64,000 bases of DNA. It comes from Juglans regia (lineage: Eukaryota; Streptophyta; Magnoliopsida; Fagales; Juglandaceae). The position numbers were made by a program, and so were the translations under genes. Positions 41,011 through 53,070 of this stretch are shown here, piece after piece; positions within the stretch are counted from its first letter, which is position 1, and each line of letters opens with the position of its first letter. The notes below the pieces were generated by a model. That model was not told where the DNA came from and searched no databases. It worked only from the letters and a program-made list of their open reading frames with translations. The stretch is taken from assembly GCF_001411555.2 (NCBI RefSeq), contig NC_049912.1, forward strand, positions 3,923,001 to 3,987,000, in the 5' to 3' direction.

Positions 41011-42491
41011 TTTTGGAACTTGGTATATGTTGTGAAGTTTGTAGGCTTATATTAGACTAATTTAGTTGGGAATACTTAGAGTTCACCAATGAATTTTGGT
41101 ATGTTTGTACTTAGCTTAAATTCCTGATCCAGCATATATTGTACCCTTGATATCAAAATATTTTGAGCTAGATGGAATATATTTGTTTTAGTTTTGTTTT
41201 TTCAGCACCTGTACATTATTATTCAGCACCAGAAAATAGAAAGGGACGTTATTGATTTTGTACCCTTTATTCCCCTTTATTCAGCACGTTATTATGAAAG
41301 AAAGGGACCACATTTATGCACCTGTACGTTATTATTCAGCACCAGAAAACAGAAACCATTTCAACCTGATGAACATATACTGCTCACTCATCTACTGCTC
41401 TAGCTCACTCATCTACTACCAATAGCCATTGCCTGGTTTCTGCTCTAGCCATTTTCTGTTTTATGCTCACTCATCTACTGCCAATAGCCATATATTAAAC
41501 GAAATAACATACCGCGGATGGTGGATTTGAGCTAGATAGTGTTAGCGTATATGGATGTTCTTTCTCGTTTCTCATGCTAAGATATTGACAATATTAAGTT
41601 TAGTACATACAAATTCTTAGATATAGCATGAACAATATTAAATTCAGCACATTCTCATTCGTTACTCTATTTTAAGTAACAAGAACAATAGCATGTACTG
41701 CTTGTAACACAAAGAAAAGAAAAGAAGTCATGTACTGTAGAACATAAAGTCATGCATTGCTTGTAAGTGTTTGTATAAAGATGCCCGGCCATCTAAATCT
41801 AGTTGGGAATATATTTCATTCCAAACAATGATGCCTACCCACATTCCCTGTTCTGATTCTTGCACTAACTTTGAAACTTTTATGGTTGCAATTGTGTGGC
41901 CATTTCCTATTAAACAAGGTTACCTTTTGCATTCAACTACTTTCTCAAGATAACATGCAGCTCATAGCCTCATAGAAGATCATTTTATTAAGAAAAACAT
42001 TCAAATCCAACTTCCAGATTATTTGTTCCAATATTGAGTGAACTTTCCTGTTTCCCATGATGGCACATAAATAAAGTCATTAAGTATACACATGTATTAA
42101 TAAATCTCAGTATCAATGAATTTTTTTATAGGTAAATTTCAGCATCAATATATAATCTCATACACACATCAAGTGAAAATTAAGACAAAACAAAAATGTC
42201 AAGCTTAGTGGACACTGGGAGAAACAAATGAACTTCATTCTTGTAGCATATAAGACAATACAACTACGTCAAGGAAGGAGCAAAATAAAAGAGACAGCTT
42301 CTCCAAAGGGTGAGTAACTTTTCTATACCACCTACATTTAATGAACAGAATAAAATGTTTCCATTTTACTTATGAAAAACAAAAATACTAACATTGGCTT
42401 AAACACACAATAACATATATTTCTCACCCTTGAAAATCCATTTCTTCTTCTTTTTCCCTAACAAAAACTAAAGAAACAGATTGGTATCGTT
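41011..42491. other. Spacer downstream of the GRF pseudogene
   Basis: Contains an imperfect local repeat (CACCTGTACRTTATTATTCAG at 41207 and 41320; TCACTCATCTACTGC three times at 41386-41480) and one minute retroposon-like insertion (42118-42132). No gene. Confidence 0.55.
42118..42132 (-). mobile_element. Minute retroposon tail (15 bp) with 17-bp diverged target duplication
   Basis: The 15-bp insert GAATTTTTTTATAGG (minus strand CCTATAAAAAAATTC) is flanked by TAAATCTCAGTATCAAT (42101-42117) and TAAATTTCAGCATCAAT (42133-42149), 15 of 17 alike. Confidence 0.55.
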
Positions 42492-43214
42492 TAGGGGTGT
42501 AACCGGTCCGGTTCGGTCCGGTTTTGGATAAAATCTAGGACCAAACCGGTATGTACCGGTTTTGTATTTTTTAAAACTGATTACGCACCGGTTACCCCCC
42601 TAAACCGGTACTTCCGGTTTTACCGGTTTCCGGTCCGGTCCGGCCTGATTTTCCGGTTTTATTAAAATGTAAGTTTCACAATTTGTTATTAAAAATTTGT
42701 TTAAAAAAAAAAAAACTGATTTAGAAAAAATTGTTTTATACTTTTATTAATATATTAGACTATATAATAGTATTAATATTAGGCTATTGGTATAGTTATA
42801 AGTTATATATTAGTATTAGTTATAAACTTTTAGTGATTTAGTATTAACATTTTATGTAATAATTTATAAATTATAATAAGAAATTATTTCATATATGAAT
42901 ATATATAATTATATATATTATATATAAAAATTTCACATAAAAATTTATAATTATATATTATATATAAAACTTATATATAATAATATTTAATATATATAAT
43001 ATTTTGTATAAAACTTATATATAAAAATTTTATTTTTTTATTTTTTTTAATCAACCGGTCCGGTCCGGTTTGGTCCAGTCTAAAAAATCCCGAAACCGGA
43101 ACCGGCCGGTTTTTACATTTTAAAAACCGGTTCTGGACCGGACCAGTTCAAAACCGGGTCCAGTCCGGTCCGGTCCGGACCGGACCAATTTTCCGGTTTG
43201 AAGTTACACCCCTA
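42492..43214. mobile_element. hAT-like MITE (TAGGGGTG type) rich in GGTCCGG
   Basis: 723 bp with perfect 12-bp inverted ends TAGGGGTGTAAC. Flanks are GTATCGTT (42484-42491) and GTATTGTT (43215-43222), 7 of 8 alike. Both subterminal zones are crowded with CCGGT and GGTCCGGTCC motifs in inverted orientation. The centre is AT-only. No transposase. Confidence 0.9.
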
Positions 43215-43222
43215 GTATTGTT

Positions 43223-44290
43223 AGTCAAATCTTTGTCTTACACTCTCCAAGCTCTCACTAGTGACAAACAAGCATTAGATTCATCATACACATCAGGGAA
43301 GTAACTTTCTTAGATTCAGTATCCATTGAAAAAAAAAAGCATGGTATAAAATGTACAACTAATTTGCATATCTCGAATCTCTCATTCAACGCAAAGATAT
43401 AACTTGTGTTTTTGTAAATATATACTTCACAAACATCGTAGCAACATTTCACTTCAATTTCACTTAGATTTCACTGAGATAGTACACAAACAAAACTCTA
43501 GAAGATCAAACTTTTGATTACCTAATAAATTTCACCTGCTTGAAGAATCGACGGAAACTCTCATGGCGTTCACGCAGACCTCTCTCTCACCCACGACTCC
43601 GCAATCTAGAGACTTGTAGGCTGTGACGATAGCAACTGCGGGATGGCGACCAGAATGGGTGAACGAACTTCCTTCAGATGCACGATGATCTCCCTCTTGA
43701 TTTCGTTCAAAATCTATCTTTCTCTATATTGTTTTCGTTTCAACTTTTCCTCCCAATCTGCGTATAATATGTTTCATTTCATAAAATGGTTTTTTTATTT
43801 TAATTATTTTTATTTATCAGCTGACGTGGTTACGCGCCGGGTCCTCACGGTTGTCTGTAGAAGAATTGTATGTCAAATAACGGTCCTACCAATATTCTCC
43901 CGACCAAAGCCCGGAAACTGTCCGGTCTGTTCGATGTTTTTTCTTCTACTCGAGTCTTCAAATTAAATGCGCTTCAAATTCAAAGTTGAAAAGCCTCCCC
44001 CTCAAATTCCAAGAAACCTGACAAACACGGGCCACGCCATTCAAATCGAAGGTACCTTCCACCTCCATTTCCCAGATCAGACCCCACTCCTTCCCACCGA
44101 AACCAAAACCCATCCATTCTGTGTTGAAACCCATCCAACCTTCCAAATTTCACTCTTAAAACCAACAAATATTCCTCACAAACACAAGCATGCAGCTCCC
44201 AGTTCTCACCTGAACACAACTACTTTGTGGTTTCCCTTAACCTTCGCATAATTTTTTTTATCGCGTCACCCACAGTTCTCTCTTTTCAGT
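43223..44290. other. Upstream region of the RING gene
   Basis: 43540-43720 is a moderately GC-rich stretch with no domain in any frame. The RING gene's promoter and 5' untranslated region lie within about 43850-44290. No TATA box could be chosen with confidence. Confidence 0.4.
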
Positions 44291-47228
44291 ATGCCTAACT
44301 CCGACAGGCTGCCGGCTTCTTCGTCTCCATCGGAGTCTGCTCTCGACACCTCTTCACTCCTTGGCTACTCCTTAGCCGACAACCTCTTTCGGAGCCGCCG
44401 GTTCATACGGCGCACGCCACCTCCGCCCCTTCGCGGCGCTTCCCGCCTTCTTCGGCGCGCCAGTGGGCGCCGCATGATGCTCCGTGAGCCCTCGTTCCTG
44501 GTCCGAGAGAACGCTGCCGAGCAGCTCGAGGAGCGGCAGCGTGACTGGGCTCACTCAAAGCCGGTGATAATATTGGATGTTCTATGGAACCTGGCGTTTG
44601 TGGGAATTGGGTTCACAGTCTTGGGCCTCAGCATGAAGGAGACGCCGGTCGTCCCGTTGAGGCTCTGGATTATTGGGTACGTGGCGCAATGCTTGATGCA
44701 CATAGCCTGTGTAATCGTGGTGTACAGAAAGCCACGCGTGGAGCGTACGTTGGGCCCGGAGGGAAGTGCGGGTTGGGAAAATGGTGCGGATGCGGATTCG
44801 AATTCAGATTCCGGGTCTGCGAGTGATGCAGATGAGTATGGAATAGGGCAGCGTCAGGTTGAGGAAGAAACTAGGTAATTAGCCTTTAGACTTGTGAACG
44901 TCGTTCTGCTTTTTTTTTCTTCAATTTTTTGAAATGCTAAACATTAATTTCCGGATGTGTACGGTCCCATCATCATCCACCCACAAACGTAGTTATTATT
45001 AAACCGTGAGGTTTTGACTTGGTTGTTGGTCTCCGAGGTTTATAACCCCGAATTATCTCTGGGATTTTCTTCTTTTTTCAGATTTTGTTTAACTTGGTTC
45101 GTAGTTTACTTTGCGGCTTGGTGAGAATTCCAAGTTCAAATGGCTACAGAAAATATATAGAGCTGCGAAATTTGCTTCTCTCTCTCTCTCTCTCTCTGCA
45201 TAATTACTAATGCTGTATGAAGCGAGAGAAAATTTGATAACAACCTTGAATGTTATGTGAATTAGTTGACGGTAATTTCATTGAGAAGCAATGAATTCCT
45301 GTTTGCCTTGTATCATGATGAAGTATGGTTGTAACGGTTTGATAACATTGTTACTATGGTACTGTGGCAGTGTTCTGAAGAATCTTGAGACTGCAAATAC
45401 AATGTTTTCATTTATCTGGTGGATCATTGGATTCTACTGGGTAACTGTTGGTGGTCAAACTTTGACACATGATTCACCTCAACTTTACTGGTGCGTGCGT
45501 TCAAAAACATTTCCCTTGACTCGGCTTCTTTTCTGCTTACCTCCTTTATTGCTTACAGATGGGCGTATTTTGCAGGCTTTGTATTACGCTTCTAGCGTTC
45601 GATATCGTTTTTGTTGTGATCTGCGTTGCCGTTGCATCTCTTGTTGGTATTGCTGTCTGCTGCTGTCTACCGTGCATAATCACAATCTTGTATGTTGTGA
45701 CAGATCAGGTAGATATCATGAGTGTTTTCATTATATCCACAAACTGTGTTGTAAGCTTGCCATTGTTATCTTTCAATTGAACTTCTAATAGTCGGTTGGA
45801 GATGGGGAATTTGGAAATTTGCTTATGTGATTTGTAGCTTTTCTGGCAGATATGGGCTAGATTTCACACGGTCAACATGATTGTGTAATAATTATTTAGT
45901 CTATTCTAAATAGCAAAAACTAGATTATCATATGCATGGTGCTTTGATGAGGTAAATTGTTACATGCTGTGAGGTTGAATGATTTTTGTAGTAGTGACGT
46001 GGTAATATTTTAAACTACTACTATGGCTTGAAAATTAGATCTGATAGTCTTGGCTGCAAAAACAAGTTTTGTTGAGTGTATTCTCATTTTTCTCTCTGTT
46101 TTTCCTTTTCTTTTTTCAGGTTGGGGGGTAGGGGGAGGGGAATCGGACAGGATATTTTCTGTTAGAACTTGAACAAATTCTCTGCAAACTTATGAGATCA
46201 TATTCCTTCCCATGACTCTCAACACTATTGTGTGGTTCGTATCATACTTACTTTAGAAAGTGTGACCCCTTTTCTACACTTTTTTAGTTGAACTGATGCT
46301 TGTTGTCTGAGCACTTTTGACTATTTCAAAATTTAATTGGTTTATGTTGTTAAGTAAAAGCATTTTGGTCAAGTATCTTGAAACTTACCTTTTCTTCTGG
46401 GAAGCAGCTATGCACAATCTGTGTAGATGCGCATAATTTCAAGATTAACTCTGCTTGCCGCATTCCAATGTAGTGGAATCTTTAGAGACAAAGAAATATG
46501 TCAAATTGAAGTATGATTTTGAATTAAAGGTTAAACAAGTCCTGAGAAAAATATGATGGCTGGGACTTGATTAGGGGACATTGTTGTTTGATGCCATGCT
46601 CCATGCATTGTGATATTTTATATGTCACCTCACTTCATCTTTTGTATGTAAAAAGGAAGGAGCAACAATGGATGAGATTGACAGATTGCCAAAGTACAAA
46701 TTCCGGAAGATAGGTGATGTTGACAAAGTTGATGGTGAAATTCAAGAATCATTCAGGGGAAAGATGACTGAATGCAACACTGATACTCCCATTGAACGTG
46801 TTCTGTCCCAAGAGGATGCTGTAAGTTACAATTTATGGTTGTATGACTTTTTTTTTCTGAACATTTATTGGATTTCATCCTCGAAAATGCTCTGCAGATG
46901 TCGAAAGGTGCTGGACTTATATATAAGACACGCCTGGGACCCAAACTTACACTAATGCATTTGTATAATACAAGTGCAAAACAATCATCTCCTATTGGGG
47001 AAACTTTCTATCTTGAATTTACCTTTTGATACTAATTTTTTGTGCAAATCATAGGAGTGTTGTATCTGCCTTTCTGCCTACGATGACGGAACAGAACTGC
47101 GCGAACTTCCTTGCAATCACCATTTCCACTGCACCTGCATAGACAAGTGGCTACACATTAATGCGACCTGCCCTCTGTGCAAATTCAACATATTGAAGTC
47201 TGTAAACCAAAGTGGTGAAGAGGCATAG
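44291..47228 (+). CDS. Multi-pass membrane RING-H2 E3 ubiquitin ligase
   Basis: Five exons join in frame: 44291-44874, 45371-45490, 45576-45708, 46656-46820, 47055-47228 (391 aa, stop TAG at 47226-47228). The protein has a Ser-rich and then Arg-rich N-terminus ([17 protein letters not shown]) and membrane helices at about residues 90-113 and 122-145. An acidic Ser/Asp linker follows (about 150-195), then further helices at about 205-224 and 233-276, including [15 protein letters not shown]. The cytosolic tail holds a RING-H2 finger: C336, C339, C354, H356, H359, C362, C373, C376, all present. The pattern matches the plant RING proteins annotated like At1g12760/At1g63170. It should transfer ubiquitin from an E2 to unknown targets at a membrane. 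ATG 44291 is the first in frame that gives the family start. Splice sites follow GT-AG with phases that preserve the family match. Confidence 0.93.
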
Positions 47229-48047
47229 AAGAAAAAAAGTTCATCGACCAAGTGCTGATCTTTTCTAACATCTGCATATATCTCATGCAAACATTGGCAT
47301 GCAATCAGCAGCCCCCGGACCAGAACTTGCTTGCTCCAATAGACACTTACAGGATGGGTTCTTCTGTTAGCTGATGTATACTCAGTTGTTATAGTGTTCC
47401 ACTTTTTAGACGATTCTAAGTCGTCTGTAATGTATATGGGTTTACGAAGCTATGCCTACCATTCTAGTAGGTTTCCACGATAATTGTAACGAGAAATTAT
47501 ATTTATAGTCTTGAGTGAGAGACTGCATGCAATTTCAATGATGAATGTGGATAAAAGGAAAAAAAATCATTTTGTAAAGAGTAATTCTATGTACAATCGT
47601 GAAGTGTGTAAACGTCGCGTATTTGTTTTGAAAAAAAATTGAGGTTTACTATTAAAAAATTATTTTTTTCTCATGTGTGTTTTATTCAATTTTTTCAAAA
47701 TGATTACGCAACAATTACACAATTCACGATTGTAAATATATTCTCTTTTAAAAATGATATTATTGTAATTTTAAAATTTTTTTAAATATAACTGTATGGA
47801 CTTGTATAAACAATTTTTAAATGGAGACTGCATATAAAATCAACTAACTCAATTGTAACATAGTTGTTGTTTTGATTTTTCATGTTTTTCTGTTTGGGAC
47901 CTTTCTCAGGATAAGTATTACAGTGGACAAAAAAAGAAAGAATAGTAAAAAGAGGAGCTCAGATGCGCATTTTGTAGTCTTGACAGATCTTACGAAGGTG
48001 ATGGACCCAACCATCACGGTAGTGCGCAGTTTCGTCATGGCTCTCAC
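47229..48047. other. 3' flank of RING gene and spacer
   Basis: The RING transcript probably ends between about 47450 and 47530. A short palindromic MITE (47592-47734) follows. No gene. Confidence 0.5.
47592..47734. mobile_element. MITE with TACAATCGTGAA inverted ends
   Basis: 143 bp. The left arm TACAATCGTGAAGTGTGTAA and the complement of the right arm TACAATCGTGAATTGTGTAA agree at 19 of 20 bases. The centre is AT-rich with a run of A and of T in inverted order. Confidence 0.75.
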
Positions 48048-48118
48048 TGCACCAGCCGGGAATCGAACCCGGGTCTGTACCGTGGCAGGGTACTATTCTA
48101 CCACTAGACCACTGGTGC
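48048..48118 (-). tRNA. tRNA-Gly (anticodon GCC)
   Basis: The minus strand gives a 71-base cloverleaf. The acceptor stem GCACCAG pairs with CTGGTGC. The D-arm holds TGGTCTAGTGGTAGAA (box A), the anticodon loop is CTGCCAC (GCC at 48086-48084), and the T-arm is GGGTTCGATTCCC (box B). Discriminator A at 48048. No intron and no encoded CCA, as expected in a nuclear gene. No T-run directly follows the 3' end; the nearest is roughly 90 bases on. Confidence 0.95.
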
Positions 48119-49666
48119 CTTTTGATTACTCATCTGCACGTATTAATCTATGATGTTTAGATGAAATAGAGGGGCGTCTGACTAGAATGGTGGTTTTGAT
48201 ATTCGGACCGATTTGGTTATATAGTTTAGAAGAAATTGAATAAAATATTTCTATAATATAATTTTTATTTTGATATTTAAAAAAATTGAAATATTTATTA
48301 TATTTTGTGTGAGAGTTTGAGAAAGTTGTAACGATGAAATGAGATTAGATAGTTTGATTTTGTATAACTAAATCATTCCCGATTGTAATCTCATAGCATA
48401 TTAGTGCTAGATACAGTTATGTATTGTGCAAGTACTGCGCACTCATTTAAAAAAATAGTAGTCTCCAGTATTGAAAATTAATTTTTTTCATATGAGTCTT
48501 ATATTTATTCATTTTTTTCAAAAGGAGTGCGTAACACTTTCACACTTTATGTCTGTAAATATATTTTCTCTTATATAGACATACCACTTCATTAAAAATA
48601 ATATTATAAAACTACCCTTATTTTATATTGAATTGTAAGATAATTGTAAATGAGTGGTTAGTAAATCATTTTCATTTTCTTCTTTTCCTGTAAAGAATAT
48701 TTAAAATTGAATCAAGGCACTGATAAATTGATGGAAATAGTAACATATATGAATCCTCTTGCATAATAAATTAATTCTATAATACATATTATATTATATT
48801 TATTAAGAAAAATCGTGCTATTCATTTTGGATTTTATTCTCTCTTACATATATTACATTTCAAGTGTCAAGTCGCTTGATTTACATATAAAATTATTTAA
48901 AACGTGTTATGTCTACAAATGTGATTAAAAGCTGACAAGATTTTAAATCAACAGTAACATTGCTCATTTCTTAATGAAGCCAAGCCTGCAATCATGTATA
49001 TCTTAGAAAACTATAACATAGATAAATGCTTTAGCAAAAAAAGTAATAATATTTTTTTATTTTAAATTCTATCATTTTCAATTAAATCTACAAATGTGAC
49101 ACATTTTAACTATATATATATATATATATAAAAACAAAAATTCTATTTGTAAGCATATGAATAACATACTTAATAAAATGCTTATAAAGTATAATTTAGT
49201 TTAATTATTTTTTTTAAATTTAAATAGTATAAATTAAATCTATCATTTAAGTTAAGACCATGGTATAAAACAAAAATTAATAGAGATGTTTGGAGAATGA
49301 GATTAGATAAGAATTTTGTGAATAAAAATAGTTTGTAAATAATAGTAAAATAATTCGAGTTAAATATTTATTAGATTTTTGAAAATAAGAGAAAAAAATT
49401 TGAATAAAAAATATGATAAAATTAAAATATTATTGTAATATAATTTGTTAATATAATTTTTGTTTTGAGATTTGAAAATGTTGAATTGTTTTTTATTTTT
49501 TATTTGAAAGTTTGAGAAAATCGTAATGATTAATTTAAAAATTTGTAATGATTAGTTTGAAATAATGATTAATTTAAAAGTATTTATGTTTGAATGATGT
49601 TCGGGAAAAAAAGATTCGATGAAATGAAATGAGATAAGATAAATTTTTTTCTAAACATCCCATAAT
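48119..49666. other. Spacer with MITE remnants
   Basis: About 48200-48385 and 49285-49660 are GATGAG-type MITE copies (GAAATGAGAT, GAGATTTGAAAA, TATTATATTTTGTGTGAGAG motifs). 48411-48567 is a TACAATCGT-like palindromic repeat. Otherwise AT-rich without genes. Confidence 0.55.
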
Positions 49667-49836
49667 TAGGGGTGAAAAACGGTTGGTCCGGACCAGAGAA
49701 ACCAATCGACCAGCTGTCGGACCGAACCGAAAAAATCAATGGTCAGTTTCGGTCTAGGGAATGGAAAATTTTCTGTCTTCGGTCCGGTCTTGGGTGGGGG
49801 TCTCTTGGACCGGACCGACTGAATAGGAAAAATATG

Positions 49837-49867
<31 letters not shown>

Positions 49868-52246
49868 TTTTTATATAATAATTGTATAATAAATTATGTA
49901 ATTTTCATCTAACCTATTCCCATTTACAATATAAAATTTTAAATATGTAATTACAAATTAATATTCTATTAATTGTATATTATCAACTAACCTATCACCA
50001 ATTCACCATTAACTAATTACTAACATCTACATCTATGGCCTAAGTTGCAAGTAAATATAAAGCATGTATGGATAATTAAATTATTTATGCTTATTGCTTC
50101 ATATACAAAATGTAAAAAGTTGTATATAACTCATTATGCATTAACTTAGAACTATCATAAATTATAATAGATTGACATACTTTAAGTTAGTAACAAAGTA
50201 ACAATTAACATCATCAATATAATTACAACTAAACCAAATCACTATAAGTATATAACTATATATAGTATTAAGATCACTATGACTAATGACTATTTCACTA
50301 TGAGTCTATAACCATATATTATTATATAGTATTAATATCACTATTAGTATAGTATATAATATTAGTAATAATTTAGTATCAATGTATTATTATATTATAT
50401 ATATTCCATAATGTATAACATATAGTATTAGTATCACTATATCATTATAATATATATATATATATATATACACTATATGTAGTAATAACACTATAATGGT
50501 TGAGGGTCTCATTTGTGTATAAAATTGGTTTCGTTCTTCTTGTACTCTAATCAGCCTTAGGATTTTAATGGATAAAGCGGAGGATTTTGAGAGGTAGTTG
50601 AGTATGTTTCTTATTTACTTCATTTTATAACTTTATATGTTATATAAATTTATATAAATTATTTTGTTTCTTTATTGTATAGAAGTTGTTCGAGAGGGTA
50701 AAAATTTCATGGAGGCGTCAAATACAATGTCTACAACCAATGCAAGTTAATGAGGTGAATCTGTTTTAACTTGTTAGTTGTTAGTTTTCAGTTTCTGTAA
50801 ATGAGGTGAATACATGTTGGGGAGACAAGTTGTTGTGGCAAGCAGTATGTGAGACATGATGAATGATAACTTAGTTTTATACAAGTCTTTTAAGGATTGA
50901 TGAAAATTTTAACCATCTCATTCCATTTAGTTTATGGCTCTGTATAGTTTTACCACTCAAATAGTATCATTTGGCCTTGGAAATTAGCAGATCAAATTAT
51001 TATCAGCTGGGTGTGTGTGTTTTAGTTTTAGTTTTAGTTCTGTTATCCTTCTTGGATTTTTCAACTTACAAATATTTTTTAATAAGCTTCTTGATATTTC
51101 ATTCTTGATATTGTATTCATAAATCCTTCTTGTTATTTTATTAATTTCAATCCTCCAAGCTGCTTAAATATCTCCTTTCATGTCCCTTATACTCTTACTT
51201 TATTTTTTGAGAAATGATACTTACAGTCGTGAATATATAAGTACTGTGTAATCATTTAAAAAAATAAATAAATACGAAATCTACATGAAAAAAAAATTAA
51301 TTTTTTAATTGTGAACTCTATTATTTTTTAAAATGACTGTACGGTACTTGTACACTTTATGACTACATGTAATATTACTCTTATTAATTGTTGGGAAACT
51401 TATCAAACTGAAGCCTTCCTAACAATCAGTACAGTCCTAGCTAGAAGATTTATGAATACAATATCGTATAAACTGGCTTTATATATTTAGCTGCCACATA
51501 AACATTGAACAAGTTTATTACCTTTCAAGTAGAATTTTGAAAATAAATTTAACAAGTTGAATGGGAATTTTCAGGGTTATTTTTTCAAGATAGAAGGATA
51601 ATTGTATAATTTGTATTGATGTAATTTGTATTGAGATTTGAGAGCTATGTTTTTTTTAGAGCTTTTTATGTAAATTACTAAATATTACTTCTAGTCTTCT
51701 TTGTTATTTTTTTTAGATTTTCTTTTAATTTTCAATTCTTGAGACTTGTATAATTTTTAGTTTTCATTATCTACGCTTGAAAATTATATTTTTTTTTAGA
51801 AGGCAAATTTGATTCTCTGTTAATATGTTTACTTACATAATGTGCATAGTATAATTTTCAGTTTTTAATTTAACCTTGTTTAAATTGTTTGGATGGATAC
51901 AGAAAATTTTTATTTTTTTGTAATAAAATATTTTATTCAAATTTATTGTATATAGAAAATTTTTTTTTATGATTATTTTTATTTTCTTTTCAAATTCTTT
52001 TTTGGTTTAAAATTGGATAAAATGTTTGTGGGCTTTTACTGTTGGACTGAAAAACAGTGGATAAGGATTGGGCCATTGGGCCATTTGGTACAAAGTTGGA
52101 CCGAATGAATCGATTAGACCGTACTGAATGGGACTGGACCGATCCTTATACATGTTCGGTCTAGTCCAAGGAAAAAAAAAACTGAATAAAAAAAGTTCGG
52201 TCCAGTCCACAAAACCTCACTTTGACTGACTGGACCGAATTCACCG
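49667..52246. mobile_element. Larger hAT-like non-autonomous element (2.6 kb), tentative right end
   Basis: The left end TAGGGGTGAAAAACGG is followed by GGTCCGGACC motifs. The right end region has GGTCTAGTCC and GGTCCAGTCC motifs and ends AATTCACC in place of the expected TTTTCACCCCTA. Flanks CCCATAAT (49659-49666) and GCCATAAT (52247-52254) match at 7 of 8. The inside is AT-rich with SSRs and a nested small MITE (51231-51374). No transposase. Confidence 0.55.
51231..51374. repeat. MITE-like repeat (TACAATCGT family, degenerate)
   Basis: TTACAGTCGTGAATATATAA on the left and TTATGACTACATGTAA on the right are inverted, with an AATTTTTTAATTGTGAA centre like the copies at 18033 and 48411. Confidence 0.5.
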
Positions 52247-52257
52247 GCCATAATAAC

Positions 52258-52955
52258 TAGGGCTGAAAACCGATGGGTTCGGAGCGGTTTCGGTGCCAAA
52301 CCGACGTCGAACCGATGTCTGCCATGAGAGGAAAAAACCGGCCGAAACCGATCGATTGGGGGAGAGAAAACCGATATTATCGGTTTTGGTGCGGTGTGGT
52401 TTGGTTCCTCGGTCTGCCGTCGGCGTCTCTGTGATGGAGGAGAGATGTGCCGCCGTTTACCATGAGAAAGTAGAAGAAAGTTGCAGGTGAAATAGAGGAA
52501 GGAAGAAGACGCGGGAAAGAAGAAGAAGAGGGGCCAGGGGCATATTAAATTCATTTTGAAACGGCACAGCCAAACGACGCCGTTCCATATGTTTTTTTTT
52601 TTAAACTCAAAGGGAAAAAGATTCCGTTTCACTTATTTAAGTGAAATGGCGTCGTTTTATATACATATATTTTAAAATATATATATAAAGGGTCGGCCGG
52701 TTCAGTAATTTTTCAAGGGTTCGAACTGGCACCAAACCGGCCGATATCAATTTTCAACAATCCTGCCGTCCGCTGATCGACTCCTTGCCGGTTTCGGCCG
52801 GTCTGATCGGTTCCCGACCGATTTGGACGATTTTTGTACATGAGAAATGAAAAATATCAGCCTACATCCTCAACACACCGTGTTGAGTTTAAAAAAAAAA
52901 AAAAAAAATTCTGAAGAATGTGCTTATGCCTATCATTTCTCTTTGTACACCCCTA
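52258..52955. mobile_element. hAT-like MITE (TAGGGGTG type) with perfect 8-bp duplication
   Basis: 698 bp from TAGGGCTGAAAACCG to TACACCCCTA. The flanking 8 bases are identical, ATAATAAC (52250-52257 and 52956-52963). The inside has ACCGGCCGAAACCGATCG-like motifs at both ends, and in this copy a GC-richer middle. No transposase. Confidence 0.88.
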
Positions 52956-53070
52956 ATAATAACGTATTGAAAAACGATTAAATTCGTTAAAAGAGAACGA
53001 AGCCGTCCTTTTAAGTGGTTTTATCTCAATTCCCAGATGGTGGCAAACTGTGACGGCTTGAGTAGGACAA

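Larger units (their letters stand above)
38781..43846. mobile_element. Possible large TIR element around the GRF pseudogene (tentative)
   Basis: GGGGACCCGGCGCGAAACCA at 38781 is matched in inverted orientation by a right copy ending at 43846 whose complement is GAGGACCCGGCGCGTAACCA. That is 17 of 20 bases in GC-rich sequence within AT-rich DNA. Between them lie a CT-rich, telobox-rich leader, internal repeats and the GRF/transmembrane pseudogene, as if a Mutator-like element carried them. No target duplication was found at the ends, so this may be chance. Confidence 0.3.

Noticed and set aside
43643..43966. 107-codon frame upstream of the RING gene
   Set aside because: No domain, no homology recognised, and AT-rich second half; probably chance.
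52114..52632. 172-codon minus-strand frame spanning two hAT-like element ends
   Set aside because: It crosses a transposon border with a target duplication and has no recognisable domain.
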